DNA of 50,338 nt from Deltaproteobacteria bacterium (GCA_023248955.1 JAHFDP010000024.1:1-50338), one strand, 5' to 3'; positions 9,926 to 17,587 are shown, counted from the stretch's first letter. A program made the numbers and translations. The notes: generated by a model not told the origin, from the letters alone.

Positions 9926-10267
9926 TCACCGCGTCGCAAGGCAGGCGGCAAGAATCCCCTGCACTTCGTCCAGCAGCTTTGGATTTGCCACGGCGATAAA
10001 TTTTGCTCCGCGCGAATGAAAATCGACGGACTTGACCTGCTCCACCATCACAAACCCGGTGACCGTTGCCGTGCTGCCGACGGCAACGTGGAACGGAATG
10101 CCGCGGTCGGTATTCGAGAGTGGGCACACCATCGCCATTCCCGTGGCCTTGTTGAAAAGGGCGTTGCTGACCACCAGCGCGGGGCGGCGGCCTTTTTGTT
10201 CGTGACCTGATTGCGGGTCAAAACTGAGCGCGATGAAATCACCCTGTTGTGGCGTGTAGATCGCCAT
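9926..10267 (-). CDS. mazF: MazF-family toxin, second locus
   Basis: 113 residues from ATG 10267. It is closer to the classical E. coli MazF than the copy at 7.1 kb: YTPQQGDFIALSFDPQSGHE, then GRRPALVVSNALFNKATGM and MVCPLSNTDRGIPFHV, plus DQVKS-like VEQVKSVDFHSRGA. The Arg in RRPALVVS is kept and Ser replaces the usual Thr in CPLS. It is coupled to the MazE gene by a one-base overlap (TAATG). It is convergent with clpX, 3 bp away. The two MazF proteins in this window are clearly different subfamilies, so they arose by separate acquisition rather than duplication. Confidence 0.9.
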   Translation of the reverse strand: MAIYTPQQGDFIALSFDPQSGHEQKGRRPALVVSNALFNKATGMAMVCPLSNTDRGIPFHVAVGSTATVTGFVMVEQVKSVDFHSRGAKFIAVANPKLLDEVQGILAACLATR

Positions 10268-10515
10268 TACCAAACCTCTTTACCTTGAGGCTTGCCGAAG
10301 GACTCTTCTCGGGGGCGAGTGCCACGTGGCATCCGCGCCACCAAGTCCTCGATACGGATGCGACGCTTCTGGCGCGAACGAGGCTGCACGACGATCTTGC
10401 CGCCCTTGACCAGGACTTCCACCTCCTCGCCAATTCGAATGTGCGCCTCCTCCAACAAGGACTTGGCCAACCGCAAGCCTTGGCTATTTCCCCATTTCTG
10501 AATCGTCGTTGTCAT
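10267..10515 (-). CDS. mazE: MazE-family antitoxin, second locus
   Basis: 82 residues. The AbrB-fold N-terminus reads MTTTIQKWGNSQGLRLAKSL, then EEAHIRIGEEVEVLVKGGKI, the E. coli MazE/ChpA pattern. The C-terminus (IEDLVARMPRGTRPREESFG) matches the extended toxin-binding tail of that group. The start ATG at 10515 is preceded by GAGGAC. Upstream lie two direct repeats that may be its operator (10534-10552). It forms one operon with mazF at 9926-10267. Confidence 0.88.
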   Translation of the reverse strand: MTTTIQKWGNSQGLRLAKSLLEEAHIRIGEEVEVLVKGGKIVVQPRSRQKRRIRIEDLVARMPRGTRPREESFGKPQGKEVW

Positions 10516-10533
10516 GCGTCCTCAGCTTTTAAT

Positions 10534-10552
10534 GTATAGCCCAAGTATAGCC
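10534..10552. promoter_or_regulatory. Direct repeat upstream of mazE (possible operator/promoter)
   Basis: On the minus strand, GGCTATAC occurs twice (10552-10545 and 10541-10534), 11 bp apart, about one helical turn. The sequence TATACT/TATACA is also -10-like and lies 20-30 bp upstream of the mazE ATG. An antitoxin-binding site overlapping the promoter is plausible by analogy to other mazEF operons; not proven. Confidence 0.4.
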
Positions 10553-10596
10553 GGCAGCCACTACCTAGAAGAAGATCGCGCTGCAGCCGCGTGAGC

Positions 10597-10866
10597 TTAT
10601 CGGGCAGGGATGAGTCCATGCGCGCGCCAAGCGTCGAAGAGGTTTTCCCACGAGCGACGGCTGCGGCCGAGATGGCGCTGAATCGCATCCCAATTGGCGA
10701 GAATTTCGGCGACGGAAATGTAGTCCCACACTTCGCGGTAACGCGCCTGCGCGAGAAGCCGTCCCTGCCACTGGGCGCGAATCGCCGGATCGGGATGCTT
10801 CAACCGTGCGCGGAATTCCGCGTCGGTGATATCGACGTCCCAGAGGAAGTAGGGGCGATCCGCCAT
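10597..10866 (-). CDS. Conserved hypothetical protein (89 aa)
   Basis: I chose ATG 10866, giving MADRPYFLWDVDITDAEFRA; the frame extends upstream but without conserved-looking sequence. The protein is polar and helical (LKHPDPAIRAQWQGRLLAQA, then REVWDYISVAEILANWDAIQ), without cysteines, signal peptide or membrane segment. Small proteins beginning 'YFLWD.di....fr..L' are familiar to me next to nucleotidyltransferase (AbiEii-type) genes in other genomes, but no such partner is visible here. Function unknown. Confidence 0.6.
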   Translation of the reverse strand: MADRPYFLWDVDITDAEFRARLKHPDPAIRAQWQGRLLAQARYREVWDYISVAEILANWDAIQRHLGRSRRSWENLFDAWRAHGLIPAR

Positions 10867-10935
10867 GCCACGATTGTGCGCGCGAAGAGGGGCGCCCGCA
10901 AACAAACGGCGACCCTCTGATAAAATGAAGAGAGA

Positions 10936-12186
10936 ATGCCTACCGCGAGTCAACCTCCGCGCACCTTCCTCGCCTCACTCGCTTGCGCCCTGCTCGCCTT
11001 CGCTTGCCGCACGAGCGATCCCAGGTCACCCAATTCGAACGACAACACCCCGATGACAGACGGCGGAGACGGCGGCGATTCGACGACCGATGGCGGCACG
11101 CAGCCGAGCGATGGCGGCTCGCCGACAAACGACGGCGGCACCACGCTCACGGCCCTCACTATTAGCGGCGGTAACGGGTTCGCTTGCGCCCTCGTGAGCG
11201 GCGGTGCGCAATGCTGGGGCGACAATTTGTTTGGCACACTCGGAACCGGCAACCGCATCAGCAGCGCCGCGCCGGTGCATGTCCTCGGACTCACGACCGG
11301 CGTACAAGGCATCACCACGGGCGCGAGCAGCATCCACGCCTGCGCCGTCGTCCAAGGCAGCGCGCTGTGCTGGGGCGACAACAGCTACGGCCAACTCGGC
11401 AACAATTCCACGACGCAGGCTAACGCGCCGATCCAAGTCGCCGGACTCACCAGCGGCGTGCAAGCCATCGGCACGGGCAACGCTCACACCTGCGCGCTGG
11501 TGAGCGGCGGCGTCTGGTGCTGGGGCGATGGTTCACACGGCCGGCTCGGGAACAACACCACCGTAGGGAGCCACGTTCCGGTTCCAGTCACGGGCCTGAC
11601 CGGGGGCGTCAGCGCGATTGCCGTCGGAGAAGCCCACGCCTGCGCACTCGTGAGCGGCGCCATGCAGTGCTGGGGAGACGGCTACGCGGGCGAGCTGGGA
11701 ACAACCAGCGTCTGGGAGAGCGCAACGCCCATTCCCGTTTCGCGCGTGACGGGAAACGTTCAGGCAATGGCAGCGGGCAGGAGTTTTACCTGCGCCATCG
11801 TCGACGGCGGCGCGTTCTGTTGGGGCAGCAATTCCAGCGGGCAGTTGGGCGGAAATAAGCAGGTGACAAACACTCCAAAACCCATTCCGGTGCTCGGCCT
11901 GACCAGCGGCGTGCAGGCAATCTCGGCGGGAGATTTTCATGGCTGCGCGGTGGTGAACGCAAGTGCCTGGTGCTGGGGCGCGAACGCCGATGGCCAACTT
12001 GGCAACGGCACGACCGACATCGGCCTCGCACCGGTTCAGGTCGCGGGATTGACCGCCGGCGTCAGCGCCATCGCCGCTGGCACCAAAGCGACGTGCGCTA
12101 TCGTGAGCGGCGGGGCTCAGTGCTGGGGGAGCAACGTACCGAGCGGAAGCAAAGTGCCGGTCGCCGTCGGGCCGTTGGCGCCGTAG
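10936..12186 (+). CDS. RCC1-repeat lipoprotein
   Basis: 416 residues. The signal peptide ends in a lipobox (LASLACALLAFACRTS, Cys at about 24), followed by a Gly/Asp/Thr-rich linker (about 30-70). Seven RCC1-type repeats of about 50 residues follow, each with the core 'G..H.CALVSGG..CWG.N..GQLG'. Each repeat carries a Cys pair eight to ten residues apart, which would lock the blades of the propeller by disulfides outside the cell. RCC1 propellers are protein-interaction scaffolds. This secreted, disulfide-bearing variety is common in myxobacteria and their relatives. Its role is unknown. Confidence 0.88.
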   Translation: MPTASQPPRTFLASLACALLAFACRTSDPRSPNSNDNTPMTDGGDGGDSTTDGGTQPSDGGSPTNDGGTTLTALTISGGNGFACALVSGGAQCWGDNLFGTLGTGNRISSAAPVHVLGLTTGVQGITTGASSIHACAVVQGSALCWGDNSYGQLGNNSTTQANAPIQVAGLTSGVQAIGTGNAHTCALVSGGVWCWGDGSHGRLGNNTTVGSHVPVPVTGLTGGVSAIAVGEAHACALVSGAMQCWGDGYAGELGTTSVWESATPIPVSRVTGNVQAMAAGRSFTCAIVDGGAFCWGSNSSGQLGGNKQVTNTPKPIPVLGLTSGVQAISAGDFHGCAVVNASAWCWGANADGQLGNGTTDIGLAPVQVAGLTAGVSAIAAGTKATCAIVSGGAQCWGSNVPSGSKVPVAVGPLAP

Positions 12187-12298
12187 TGCAGAGTGGCATT
12201 GAAACTTCCATATTTCGTGCAAAACGGCGGACTGTACGCCAGACTTATTCAGCCCCCGCGTGGAACCGGAAAATCAAGCTGGGCGCGTACGTCGTTAG

Positions 12299-12517
12299 CC
12301 GACGCGGCCTACGTCGATCTGGCTGCGCGCCTTCGAGGTCAAGCGAAGCGATCGCGTGCGGAGCGGTGACCTCAAGAGTCTCCAGGAATTTTTGATCGAC
12401 TACCCGATGGCCAAGTGCACGCTGCTTTGCGGCGGGAGGCGAGGACTTCACGAGGGGAAGATCGACATCGTTCCGCTAACGGAGTTCTTTGCGGACGCTC
12501 GGAAATTTCTGGGATAG
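12299..12517 (+). pseudogene. C-terminal fragment of a DUF4143-type AAA+ ATPase
   Basis: About 72 codons read IWLRAFEVKRSDRVRSGDLK, then SLQEFLIDYPMAKCTLLCGG and a C-terminal DIVPLTEFFADARKFLG. This matches the end of the ATP-binding proteins with a C-terminal nuclease-like DUF4143 domain, whose signature is '..iEVK.s.rv...dl..L..f...yp.a......' The EVK residues are the restriction-nuclease-like core. No Walker-type N-terminal part precedes it and no start codon is evident, so this is a gene relic. It ends 4 bp from the convergent RelE-type gene. Confidence 0.65.
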
Positions 12518-12521
12518 GCGG

Positions 12522-12800
12522 CTAGAGCGCTTTGAGGGAGCGGCGGATTTCGTCGTGTGTGCCGATCCGGTCGAGCGTAAGCAGGTCTCCGTCCACGGCG
12601 AAAACGAAACACAGATTAAGCCCAACACGCGCTTCCCAGATTCCGCTCGGGTGAAGCTTCCGCAAACCGGCGCCAAGGTGAGCGTGGGGATCTTCCACGA
12701 CGGTCGGCAGGAGGCGAATAACTTTGGCGATCGATTCCTGAGCGTTCTTCTCGAACGGACGCCACTGGCGCTCGAAGGCCCGCGTGAGCTGAACGCGCAT
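12522..12800 (-). CDS. RelE/ParE-superfamily toxin-like protein (solitary)
   Basis: 92 residues from ATG 12800 (MRVQLTRAFERQWRPFEK). The fold pattern is a strand, two helices (SIAKVIRLLPTVVEDPHAHL), then a beta-sheet core: LRKLHPSGIWEARVGLNLCF, VFAVDGDLLTLDRIGTHDEI. This is typical of RelE/YafQ-type ribosome-dependent RNases and related ParE proteins. It appears intact. No antitoxin gene with a recognisable DNA-binding domain is present on either side, which is unusual for the family. It may be inactive, use an unlinked antitoxin, or have lost its partner. Confidence 0.7.
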   Translation of the reverse strand: MRVQLTRAFERQWRPFEKNAQESIAKVIRLLPTVVEDPHAHLGAGLRKLHPSGIWEARVGLNLCFVFAVDGDLLTLDRIGTHDEIRRSLKAL

Positions 12801-12936
12801 TACTTGCTGCGCCGAACGGGAAGCGCCACGATGGACGCTTCTTAGCCCACGGCCCATCCGTCCATCTTCGGCGACATGACAAAATGTTCACTTTCCTCTT
12901 TAGGCCGCTAAGTCCGACGCATGCTATCGTCGCACC

Positions 12937-13176
12937 ATGCGGTGGTCGCTCGCGTCCCTCGAAAAACACCTCCTCATCGGGTCGACGCTGGTCGAGGGCT
13001 CGACGCTCTCCGAAGACGAAGCCGCGAGCGTTCTGGCTGGACGAACCGTCTCCGGCCATCCGGTTCAGGAAATTCGGGAGCTGCTCAACTACCGAGCTGC
13101 CGTGCAGTGGGTCATGGGCGAACTAGAAGCCACGCCGTTTGTATCGACCGTGGCTGCGGCGCTCGGGGTTTCCTAA
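12937..13176 (+). pseudogene. Fic-family protein remnant (N-terminal part)
   Basis: About 79 codons resemble the N-terminal segment that precedes the catalytic core in Fic/DOC-family proteins: GSTLVEGSTLSEDEAASVLA, with the E-G-(N/S)-x-L-(T/S) pattern, then a helix with REIRELLNYR-like sequence (QEIRELLNYRAAVQWV). The conserved HPF(x)DGNGR core is not in this frame. It is a broken, fossil copy. It sits in a cluster of other remnants between 12.2 and 13.2 kb. Confidence 0.55.
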
Positions 13177-13188
13177 AAAAAATTCAGG

Positions 13189-13923
13189 CTAATGCAAATA
13201 CTTGGAACTGCCGTCTTTCGGTGGCCGCGTGATTTCGTCGACCAGCCTCAATCGGCGCCGCTTCAATCGGTACTCGAGCCACGCCAGCCGCACGCGGGCC
13301 ATCGTTCGACTCGGCCGGGTGTAACCGCGCGCATGCAGCACCGCGAATCCTAGCGCCGCGAACTGCGGCACGAACGGCGCGAGCCCGGAGAAAACCGCAA
13401 AGAGCAGCAGCATGCCGAGGAGCACCCACAACAGTTGCTGCCCACGCAGCGGGACGAAGAAGCCAAACATGATCGTCGCGTCGGGCATCTCCAGCGCGAA
13501 AGCCGCGGTCAACGCGGTGAGCGCGGTCCACGATCCCGCATGCGGTCCGCCCGCGGCTGGCCACACCAGCGACAACAACACGGCCACCGCGCCGCATAAC
13601 ATTGTCATCACAAGGTAATACGTGACGAGGCGCCGCGTGCCCCAACGCTGCTCCATCGCGCTACCGATGAAGTAGAGGCCGATCAATGAAAATAAGATAT
13701 TGACTGGATTTGTTTCCAGGAAACCGTAGGTCAGAAGCGACCAGAGGTGTCCGCGCAACACCAGCGGCGCATAGAGCGCCAGCTCGCCGCCAAGTCGCCC
13801 ACCACCAACCGACAAAACCGAAAGCACCGACACCGCCACCAGCGCGATCATGAGCCCCATCGTTCCAGGCGGCACTGGGCCTGCGCCGGAGGACGACGGC
13901 GGACGGCGGGGAAACGTCGGCAT
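13189..13923 (-). CDS. Rhomboid-like membrane protein, catalytic residues absent
   Basis: 244 residues with about six membrane segments between residues 22 and 195. The rhomboid landmarks are present: RGHLWSLLTYGFLETNPVNI (the 'GQ..RLlTy.FlH....H...N' loop), a following ME.RWGTRRLVTYYL, and a helix equivalent to the GASGAVFGL serine helix. There the sequence is HAGSWTALTALTAAFA, putting Trp where the catalytic Ser belongs. The late catalytic His (H..G) is also not seen. It is probably a rhomboid pseudoprotease or structural relative. The soluble C-terminus is basic (LAWLEYRLKRRRLRL). It lies 3 bp after the 69-residue gene, at the end of the leuA operon. Confidence 0.75.
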   Translation of the reverse strand: MPTFPRRPPSSSGAGPVPPGTMGLMIALVAVSVLSVLSVGGGRLGGELALYAPLVLRGHLWSLLTYGFLETNPVNILFSLIGLYFIGSAMEQRWGTRRLVTYYLVMTMLCGAVAVLLSLVWPAAGGPHAGSWTALTALTAAFALEMPDATIMFGFFVPLRGQQLLWVLLGMLLLFAVFSGLAPFVPQFAALGFAVLHARGYTRPSRTMARVRLAWLEYRLKRRRLRLVDEITRPPKDGSSKYLH

Positions 13924-13926
13924 CGG

Positions 13927-14136
13927 CTAGGCTGCTTTGCGCCGATAGAAGAGCGTGATGGTGAGGCAGTGGAACTCTTTGTCCGACGACTGCGTGACGA
14001 CCTTGTTCACGACTTCGACGTCGCTGTTTTCCTTGAGCCACTTGGTAATGTTCTCGCCCATCTGCTCGCGGTCGCGCGCCAACGTGGTGCTGAAAACTTT
14101 GATGCCGGTGTAGGGCGTGGTCATGGTGTTGTTCAT
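13927..14136 (-). CDS. Conserved small protein, unknown function (69 aa)
   Basis: 69 residues: MNNTMTTPYTGIKVFSTTLA, then REQMGENITKWLKENSDVEV and VTQSSDKEFHCLTITLFYRR. It has an alternating strand-helix-strand pattern without signal peptide or cysteine pairs. The ATG overlaps the leuA stop (ATGA), and the stop is followed 3 bp later by the rhomboid-like gene, so it is translated within the leuA operon. Proteins of this type occur as stand-alone small ORFs in related genomes as far as I recall. No function can be assigned. Confidence 0.7.
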   Translation of the reverse strand: MNNTMTTPYTGIKVFSTTLARDREQMGENITKWLKENSDVEVVNKVVTQSSDKEFHCLTITLFYRRKAA

Positions 14137-15347
14137 TTTGCTGGATCCTCGAGGGCAGTACGAATTTCAGATTCGGTGAGCGTACGTGCCGCGGATTTCG
14201 CCACAGCGAGAACGGCGCGCGCGCCGTCGTCGGAGGCGGCCACACCGTGCTCCGCGAGCCAGTAGCGCACGTTGGAAAGTCCGCTCATCGGGCCAATTTC
14301 GATCTCTTGAGACTTTCCGAACTCACCGGCCGGAACGCCCGAATAAATGCGATCGGCGAGCCAGATGTCGCCCTTCTTTTGCGCCTTGATGATCGCGGCG
14401 GCATGCACGCCCGTCGCCGTACGAAACGCATCGCGACCGGCCAGCGGATAATTGACCGGAATCTCTTGGCCGATGTGCTTCGAGGCGAGTCGCACGAATT
14501 CGAGCAGGCGCGTCAGCGGCTTTTTGGTCAAACCGAGCAATTGAAAATTGACGAGCAACTGATCGAGCGGCGTGTTGCCGACACGTTCGCCGATGCCAAG
14601 CGCGGTTCCGTGAAGCCGCGTCGCGCCCGCCTCTCCCGCGGCAAGCGCGTTCGCTAACGCCAGTCCGCGATCGTTGTGGCCGTGCCAATCGAGGCCGATG
14701 GTCGGTCCCGCGACACTGCGCGCAAACGCCACCAGCGCGCGCGCGCCGTTCGGCGTGGCATGACCAACCGTGTCGCAAAGACAGAGCCGTGACGCGCCCG
14801 CGTCAATGGCCGCGCGGAACAACGTCGTCAACGCTTCGGGGCGCGATCGCGTGGTGTCCTCGGTCACATAGGTGCACTTCAGACCGTGCGATACGGCGAA
14901 TGTAATCGCTTCAGTGGATTGCTTAACGATGAAGTCGAGATCCCACTCCTCGGCATACTGCCGAATCGGCGAGCTACCGATGAAGGTGTAGACGTCGAGA
15001 GGCACGCCGACCGACTGCGAAACATCCACTACCGGCGCAATATCGGCGATCACCGTACGCGCCGCACAGTTGGCGCGAATCGGCAGTTTCTCCTCGAGGA
15101 TCGTCCGCGCCAAGAGCGTTACATCGGCGCGCGCGCGCGGTCCCGCGCCTGGAAGGCCGATGTCGCAATGGGTGACGCCGAGCTCCGCCAGCAACCGCAG
15201 AAGCTGAACTTTCACCTCGGATGGCGGATCGATCGCCGACGGCGACTGGATGCCGTCGCGCAGGGTTTCGTCGAGCAGCTCCACTTGCGAAAGCCCGCCC
15301 AGCGCACCAGCGCCGTTCCAATCGTGGATGATCTCCGAAGTCTGCAT
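14133..15347 (-). CDS. leuA: 2-isopropylmalate synthase-type enzyme (HMGL-like family), without regulatory domain
   Basis: 404 residues from ATG 15347, whose codon overlaps the preceding stop (TGATG). The HMGL-like TIM barrel has LLDETLRDGIQSPSAI (metal Asp and Arg), CDTVGHATPNGA, and WHGHNDRGLALANALAAGEA with H.H.ND metal ligands. GIGERVGNTPLDQLLV and TGVHAAAIIKAQKKGD follow. The C-terminal allosteric leucine-binding domain (LeuA dimer domain, about 120 residues) is absent, so feedback inhibition may be missing or different. The family also includes homocitrate and citramalate synthases. I choose isopropylmalate synthase because leuCD and leuB are nearby on the same strand. Confidence 0.75.
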   Translation of the reverse strand: MQTSEIIHDWNGAGALGGLSQVELLDETLRDGIQSPSAIDPPSEVKVQLLRLLAELGVTHCDIGLPGAGPRARADVTLLARTILEEKLPIRANCAARTVIADIAPVVDVSQSVGVPLDVYTFIGSSPIRQYAEEWDLDFIVKQSTEAITFAVSHGLKCTYVTEDTTRSRPEALTTLFRAAIDAGASRLCLCDTVGHATPNGARALVAFARSVAGPTIGLDWHGHNDRGLALANALAAGEAGATRLHGTALGIGERVGNTPLDQLLVNFQLLGLTKKPLTRLLEFVRLASKHIGQEIPVNYPLAGRDAFRTATGVHAAAIIKAQKKGDIWLADRIYSGVPAGEFGKSQEIEIGPMSGLSNVRYWLAEHGVAASDDGARAVLAVAKSAARTLTESEIRTALEDPAK

Positions 15348-15916
15348 CAGGGAAGAAAATCGGCGACGGCGAAAGAGATCTTCGGGAAGGCCAGTGGCGA
15401 AATTTTCGCGCCATGCGCAATCCGCTTTCGGCTTTTGTACTGACCGAGAACGGGTTGCGTATAGACCACAACTTCGCGGTGCGCTACGTCGACTACCCAA
15501 TACTCAGGAATATTGTTTTCCGCGTAGAGCTTCGCCTTAACGGTGCAGTCTTTCGCGAGCGTGCGATAGGAAACCTCGATAATCAACAGCGCGCGCTGAG
15601 GATGATCAACACGTGATGCGTCACGAGAAACGAGCGCAAAATCCGGCTCGGGTTCCGAATCCTCGCTCAGCGCGATTGGCAATTGCACGCGAATGCGCGC
15701 GCGCCTCCTCAATTTCGTCACGAGCAGCTCGGTCATCTGCTCGACGGCCAACGCATGTGGATTTTTCTGAGGACTCATTCGCACCACCCGCCCATGAAGC
15801 AACTCCGCCCGCACATCATCGAACCAGCCCTGGTCGATGAGCTCCTCATACTGCAGCCGACTTAGCTTTCGCTGGCTCCAGCTCGGTGTAGATGCCGCCG
15901 TTTCCATGACAACCAT
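15347..15916 (-). CDS. Uma2-family (DUF820) restriction-nuclease-like protein
   Basis: 189 residues. The PD-(D/E)XK core typical of Uma2 proteins is visible: RAELLHGRVVRMSPQKNPHA (conserved Glu and Gly), SEDSEPEPDFALVSRD (catalytic PD), LIIEVSYRTLAKDCTVKAKL (E-V and Lys), and YAENNIPEYWVVDVAHREVV. Uma2 genes are abundant in cyanobacteria, Chloroflexi and myxobacteria; their biological role is not settled. A second possible start is ATG 15907. The stop overlaps the leuA start (TGATG), so leuA translation may depend on this gene, an odd coupling of a nuclease-like gene with an amino-acid enzyme. Confidence 0.85.
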   Translation of the reverse strand: MVVMETAASTPSWSQRKLSRLQYEELIDQGWFDDVRAELLHGRVVRMSPQKNPHALAVEQMTELLVTKLRRRARIRVQLPIALSEDSEPEPDFALVSRDASRVDHPQRALLIIEVSYRTLAKDCTVKAKLYAENNIPEYWVVDVAHREVVVYTQPVLGQYKSRKRIAHGAKISPLAFPKISFAVADFLP

Positions 15917-15925
15917 TTTACTCCG

Positions 15926-17119
15926 CTACACCTCAACAAGCACGGCGATCCCCTGCCCGCCGCCGATGCATGCGCTGCCGATGCCGCGCTTCGCGCCACG
16001 CCGTTTCAGCTCGTACAAAAGATGCGCCGTGATGCGCGCGCCGCTCGCCGCCAGCGGATGGCCGACCGCGATCGCGCCGCCGTCAACGTTGGTGCGATCG
16101 CGCGGAAGTCCGAGCTCTTTCTCGACGGCAAGATATTGCGGTGCAAAAGCCTCGTTCACCTCGAAGAGATCGAAATCTGAAATTTTCGCGTCGGTCTTTT
16201 CGAGCGCTTGCCGAATCGCTGGCGCCGGACCGATGCCCATGATCGACGGATCGCAACCGGCCACGCCCCAGCCCACGAGCCGACCGATCGGCGTGAGTCC
16301 TTTTTTCTTCGCCCACGCGGCGCTGGCCACCACAAGCGCGCCCGCTCCATCGCAAATCCCGCTCGCCGCGCCGGCGTGAATGACGCCGTCTTTCTTAAAC
16401 GCCTTGGGCAGCTTCTTCAGTCCTTCGACGGTTGTGTCGGGCCGGTTGTGCTCGTCGCGCGCGAAGTTGATCGTCGTTCCTTTTTTTCCCGGCAACTCCA
16501 TCGCCGCGATTTCCGAATTGAGCCGCCCCGCTTCCTGCGCAGCCGCGAACCGCTTTTGCGAGAGCACGGAATACTCGTCGACAACATCCTGACCGAGCCC
16601 ATACTTCACCGCGAGATTTTCCGCCGTCATCGCCATCGGCAACCCGGTGTAGGTGTCAGTCAGCGCTTCCCAGAGGTAGTCCTCCATCTTCGGCGACTTG
16701 CCGAGCGGGTAGCCCCACCGTGCGCCGCGCACGACGTGCGGCGCTTGCGACATGCTCTCCGCGCCGCCCGCGAGGACGGCGTTCGCTTGACCGGTGAGAA
16801 TAAGCACGGCCGCTTGTGTGATCGCTTCGAAGCCGGATCCGCAGAGACGATTCACCGTCACCGCGGGCACGGCTTGCGGAAGTCCCGCCTTCAGTCCGAT
16901 GTGGCGCGCGAGATAAATCGCGTCGCCGCTGGTCTGCGCGACGTTGCCGAAGACGACGTGGCCGATGTCTTCGGGCGCCACACCGGATTGTGCGAGCGCT
17001 GCTTTGGCCGCGTGACCGCCGAGGTCGGTGGCGGAGACATCCTTGAGCGCGCCGCCGTACGTGCCGAACGGTGTCCGTTTAGCGGACAGGAAAACGATGT
17101 CTTCGGTGATGGGTTTCAT
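15926..17119 (-). CDS. Acetyl-CoA acetyltransferase (thiolase)
   Basis: 397 residues. Thiolase motifs are complete: the acyl-accepting Cys in NRLCGSGFEAI, the catalytic His in GGAIAVGHPLAASGARI, the second Cys in GSACIGGGQGIAV, and NEAFAPQYL. It condenses or cleaves acetoacetyl-CoA, serving fatty-acid degradation or ketone/PHB and isoprenoid supply. It lies 9 bp upstream of the Uma2 gene on the same strand and starts just downstream of the left inverted repeat of the DUF559 unit. The electron-transfer flavoprotein genes at 23-25 kb suggest acyl-CoA oxidation as one context, though they are not adjacent. Confidence 0.92.
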   Translation of the reverse strand: MKPITEDIVFLSAKRTPFGTYGGALKDVSATDLGGHAAKAALAQSGVAPEDIGHVVFGNVAQTSGDAIYLARHIGLKAGLPQAVPAVTVNRLCGSGFEAITQAAVLILTGQANAVLAGGAESMSQAPHVVRGARWGYPLGKSPKMEDYLWEALTDTYTGLPMAMTAENLAVKYGLGQDVVDEYSVLSQKRFAAAQEAGRLNSEIAAMELPGKKGTTINFARDEHNRPDTTVEGLKKLPKAFKKDGVIHAGAASGICDGAGALVVASAAWAKKKGLTPIGRLVGWGVAGCDPSIMGIGPAPAIRQALEKTDAKISDFDLFEVNEAFAPQYLAVEKELGLPRDRTNVDGGAIAVGHPLAASGARITAHLLYELKRRGAKRGIGSACIGGGQGIAVLVEV

Positions 17120-17138
17120 GGAGTGGCTCCAAAGAATT

Positions 17139-17175
17139 CCCTCCCACCTTGCGGGGGAGGGTTAGGGTGGGGGGA
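17139..17175. repeat. REP-like inverted repeat, copy A (left of DUF559 gene)
   Basis: A GC-rich imperfect palindrome: TTCCCTCCCACCTTGCGGGG followed by GAGGGTTAGGGTGGGGGG. It is nearly the reverse complement of 17505-17545 across about 38 bp with a few mismatches. Within the copy, CCCTCCC pairs with GGGAGGG. It ends 2 bp before the GTG of the DUF559 gene. Confidence 0.8.
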
Positions 17176-17177
17176 CC

Positions 17178-17519
17178 GTGCATCTGCAAAAACGAGCGCG
17201 AGATCTTCGCAAAAACATGACCGACTCGGAAGCTGCGCTTTGGAGTCGCCTTCGCAAGAACCAGCTCGGTGCCCGCTTTCGACGTCAAGTACCCATTGGT
17301 AACTACATCGTCGACTTCGTCTGCTTCGATCCCAAACTTGTCATCGAGTTGGACGGCGGGCAGCACGCCGAACAGGTTGAATACGACTTGCGCAGAACAC
17401 TTTGGATTAAAAGCCAGGGCTTCCGGCTGATGCGGTTTTGGGACAACGCCGTTTTTTGTGAGCTGAATGCGGTGTTGAAGGCGATCCGAAGAGTGGTGGA
17501 TTCGATCCCCCCACCCTAA
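17178..17519 (+). CDS. DUF559 / Vsr-like endonuclease-domain protein
   Basis: 113 residues from GTG 17178. The DUF559 signature is complete: ARDLRKNMTDSEAALWSRLR, then GARFRRQVPIGNYIVDFVCF, KLVIELDGGQHAEQVEYDLR and GFRLMRFWDN. The D...(I)ELDGGQH residues form the very-short-patch-repair/restriction-nuclease-like active site. It is encoded opposite to its neighbours and sits between two inverted REP-like repeats. Its last codons (SIPPP) are read from the right repeat itself. Known relatives are often annotated as endonuclease-domain proteins without a proven role. The bracketed layout suggests a small mobile or repeat-spreading unit. Confidence 0.85.
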   Translation: MHLQKRARDLRKNMTDSEAALWSRLRKNQLGARFRRQVPIGNYIVDFVCFDPKLVIELDGGQHAEQVEYDLRRTLWIKSQGFRLMRFWDNAVFCELNAVLKAIRRVVDSIPPP

Positions 17520-17545
17520 CCCTTCCCCGCAAGGGGGGAGGGAAT
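17505..17545. repeat. REP-like inverted repeat, copy B (right of DUF559 gene)
   Basis: Reads CCCCCCACCCTAACCCTTCC then CCGCAAGGGGGGAGGGAATC, the near reverse complement of copy A. It overlaps the last codons and stop of the DUF559 gene. Its central CCCCGCAAGGGGG forms a small hairpin. Confidence 0.8.
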
Positions 17546-17587
17546 CCTTGAAAGATTGTCCTCCCTGATTCGCACGACGCTCGCCGC
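17540..17587. repeat. 48-bp direct repeat, copy 1
   Basis: 48 bp (GGGAATCCTTGAAAGATTGT ... ACGACGCTCGCCGC) identical to 17612-17659, with 24 bp between the copies. It begins at the end of REP-like copy B, so repeat unit and palindrome probably belong together. Confidence 0.85.
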
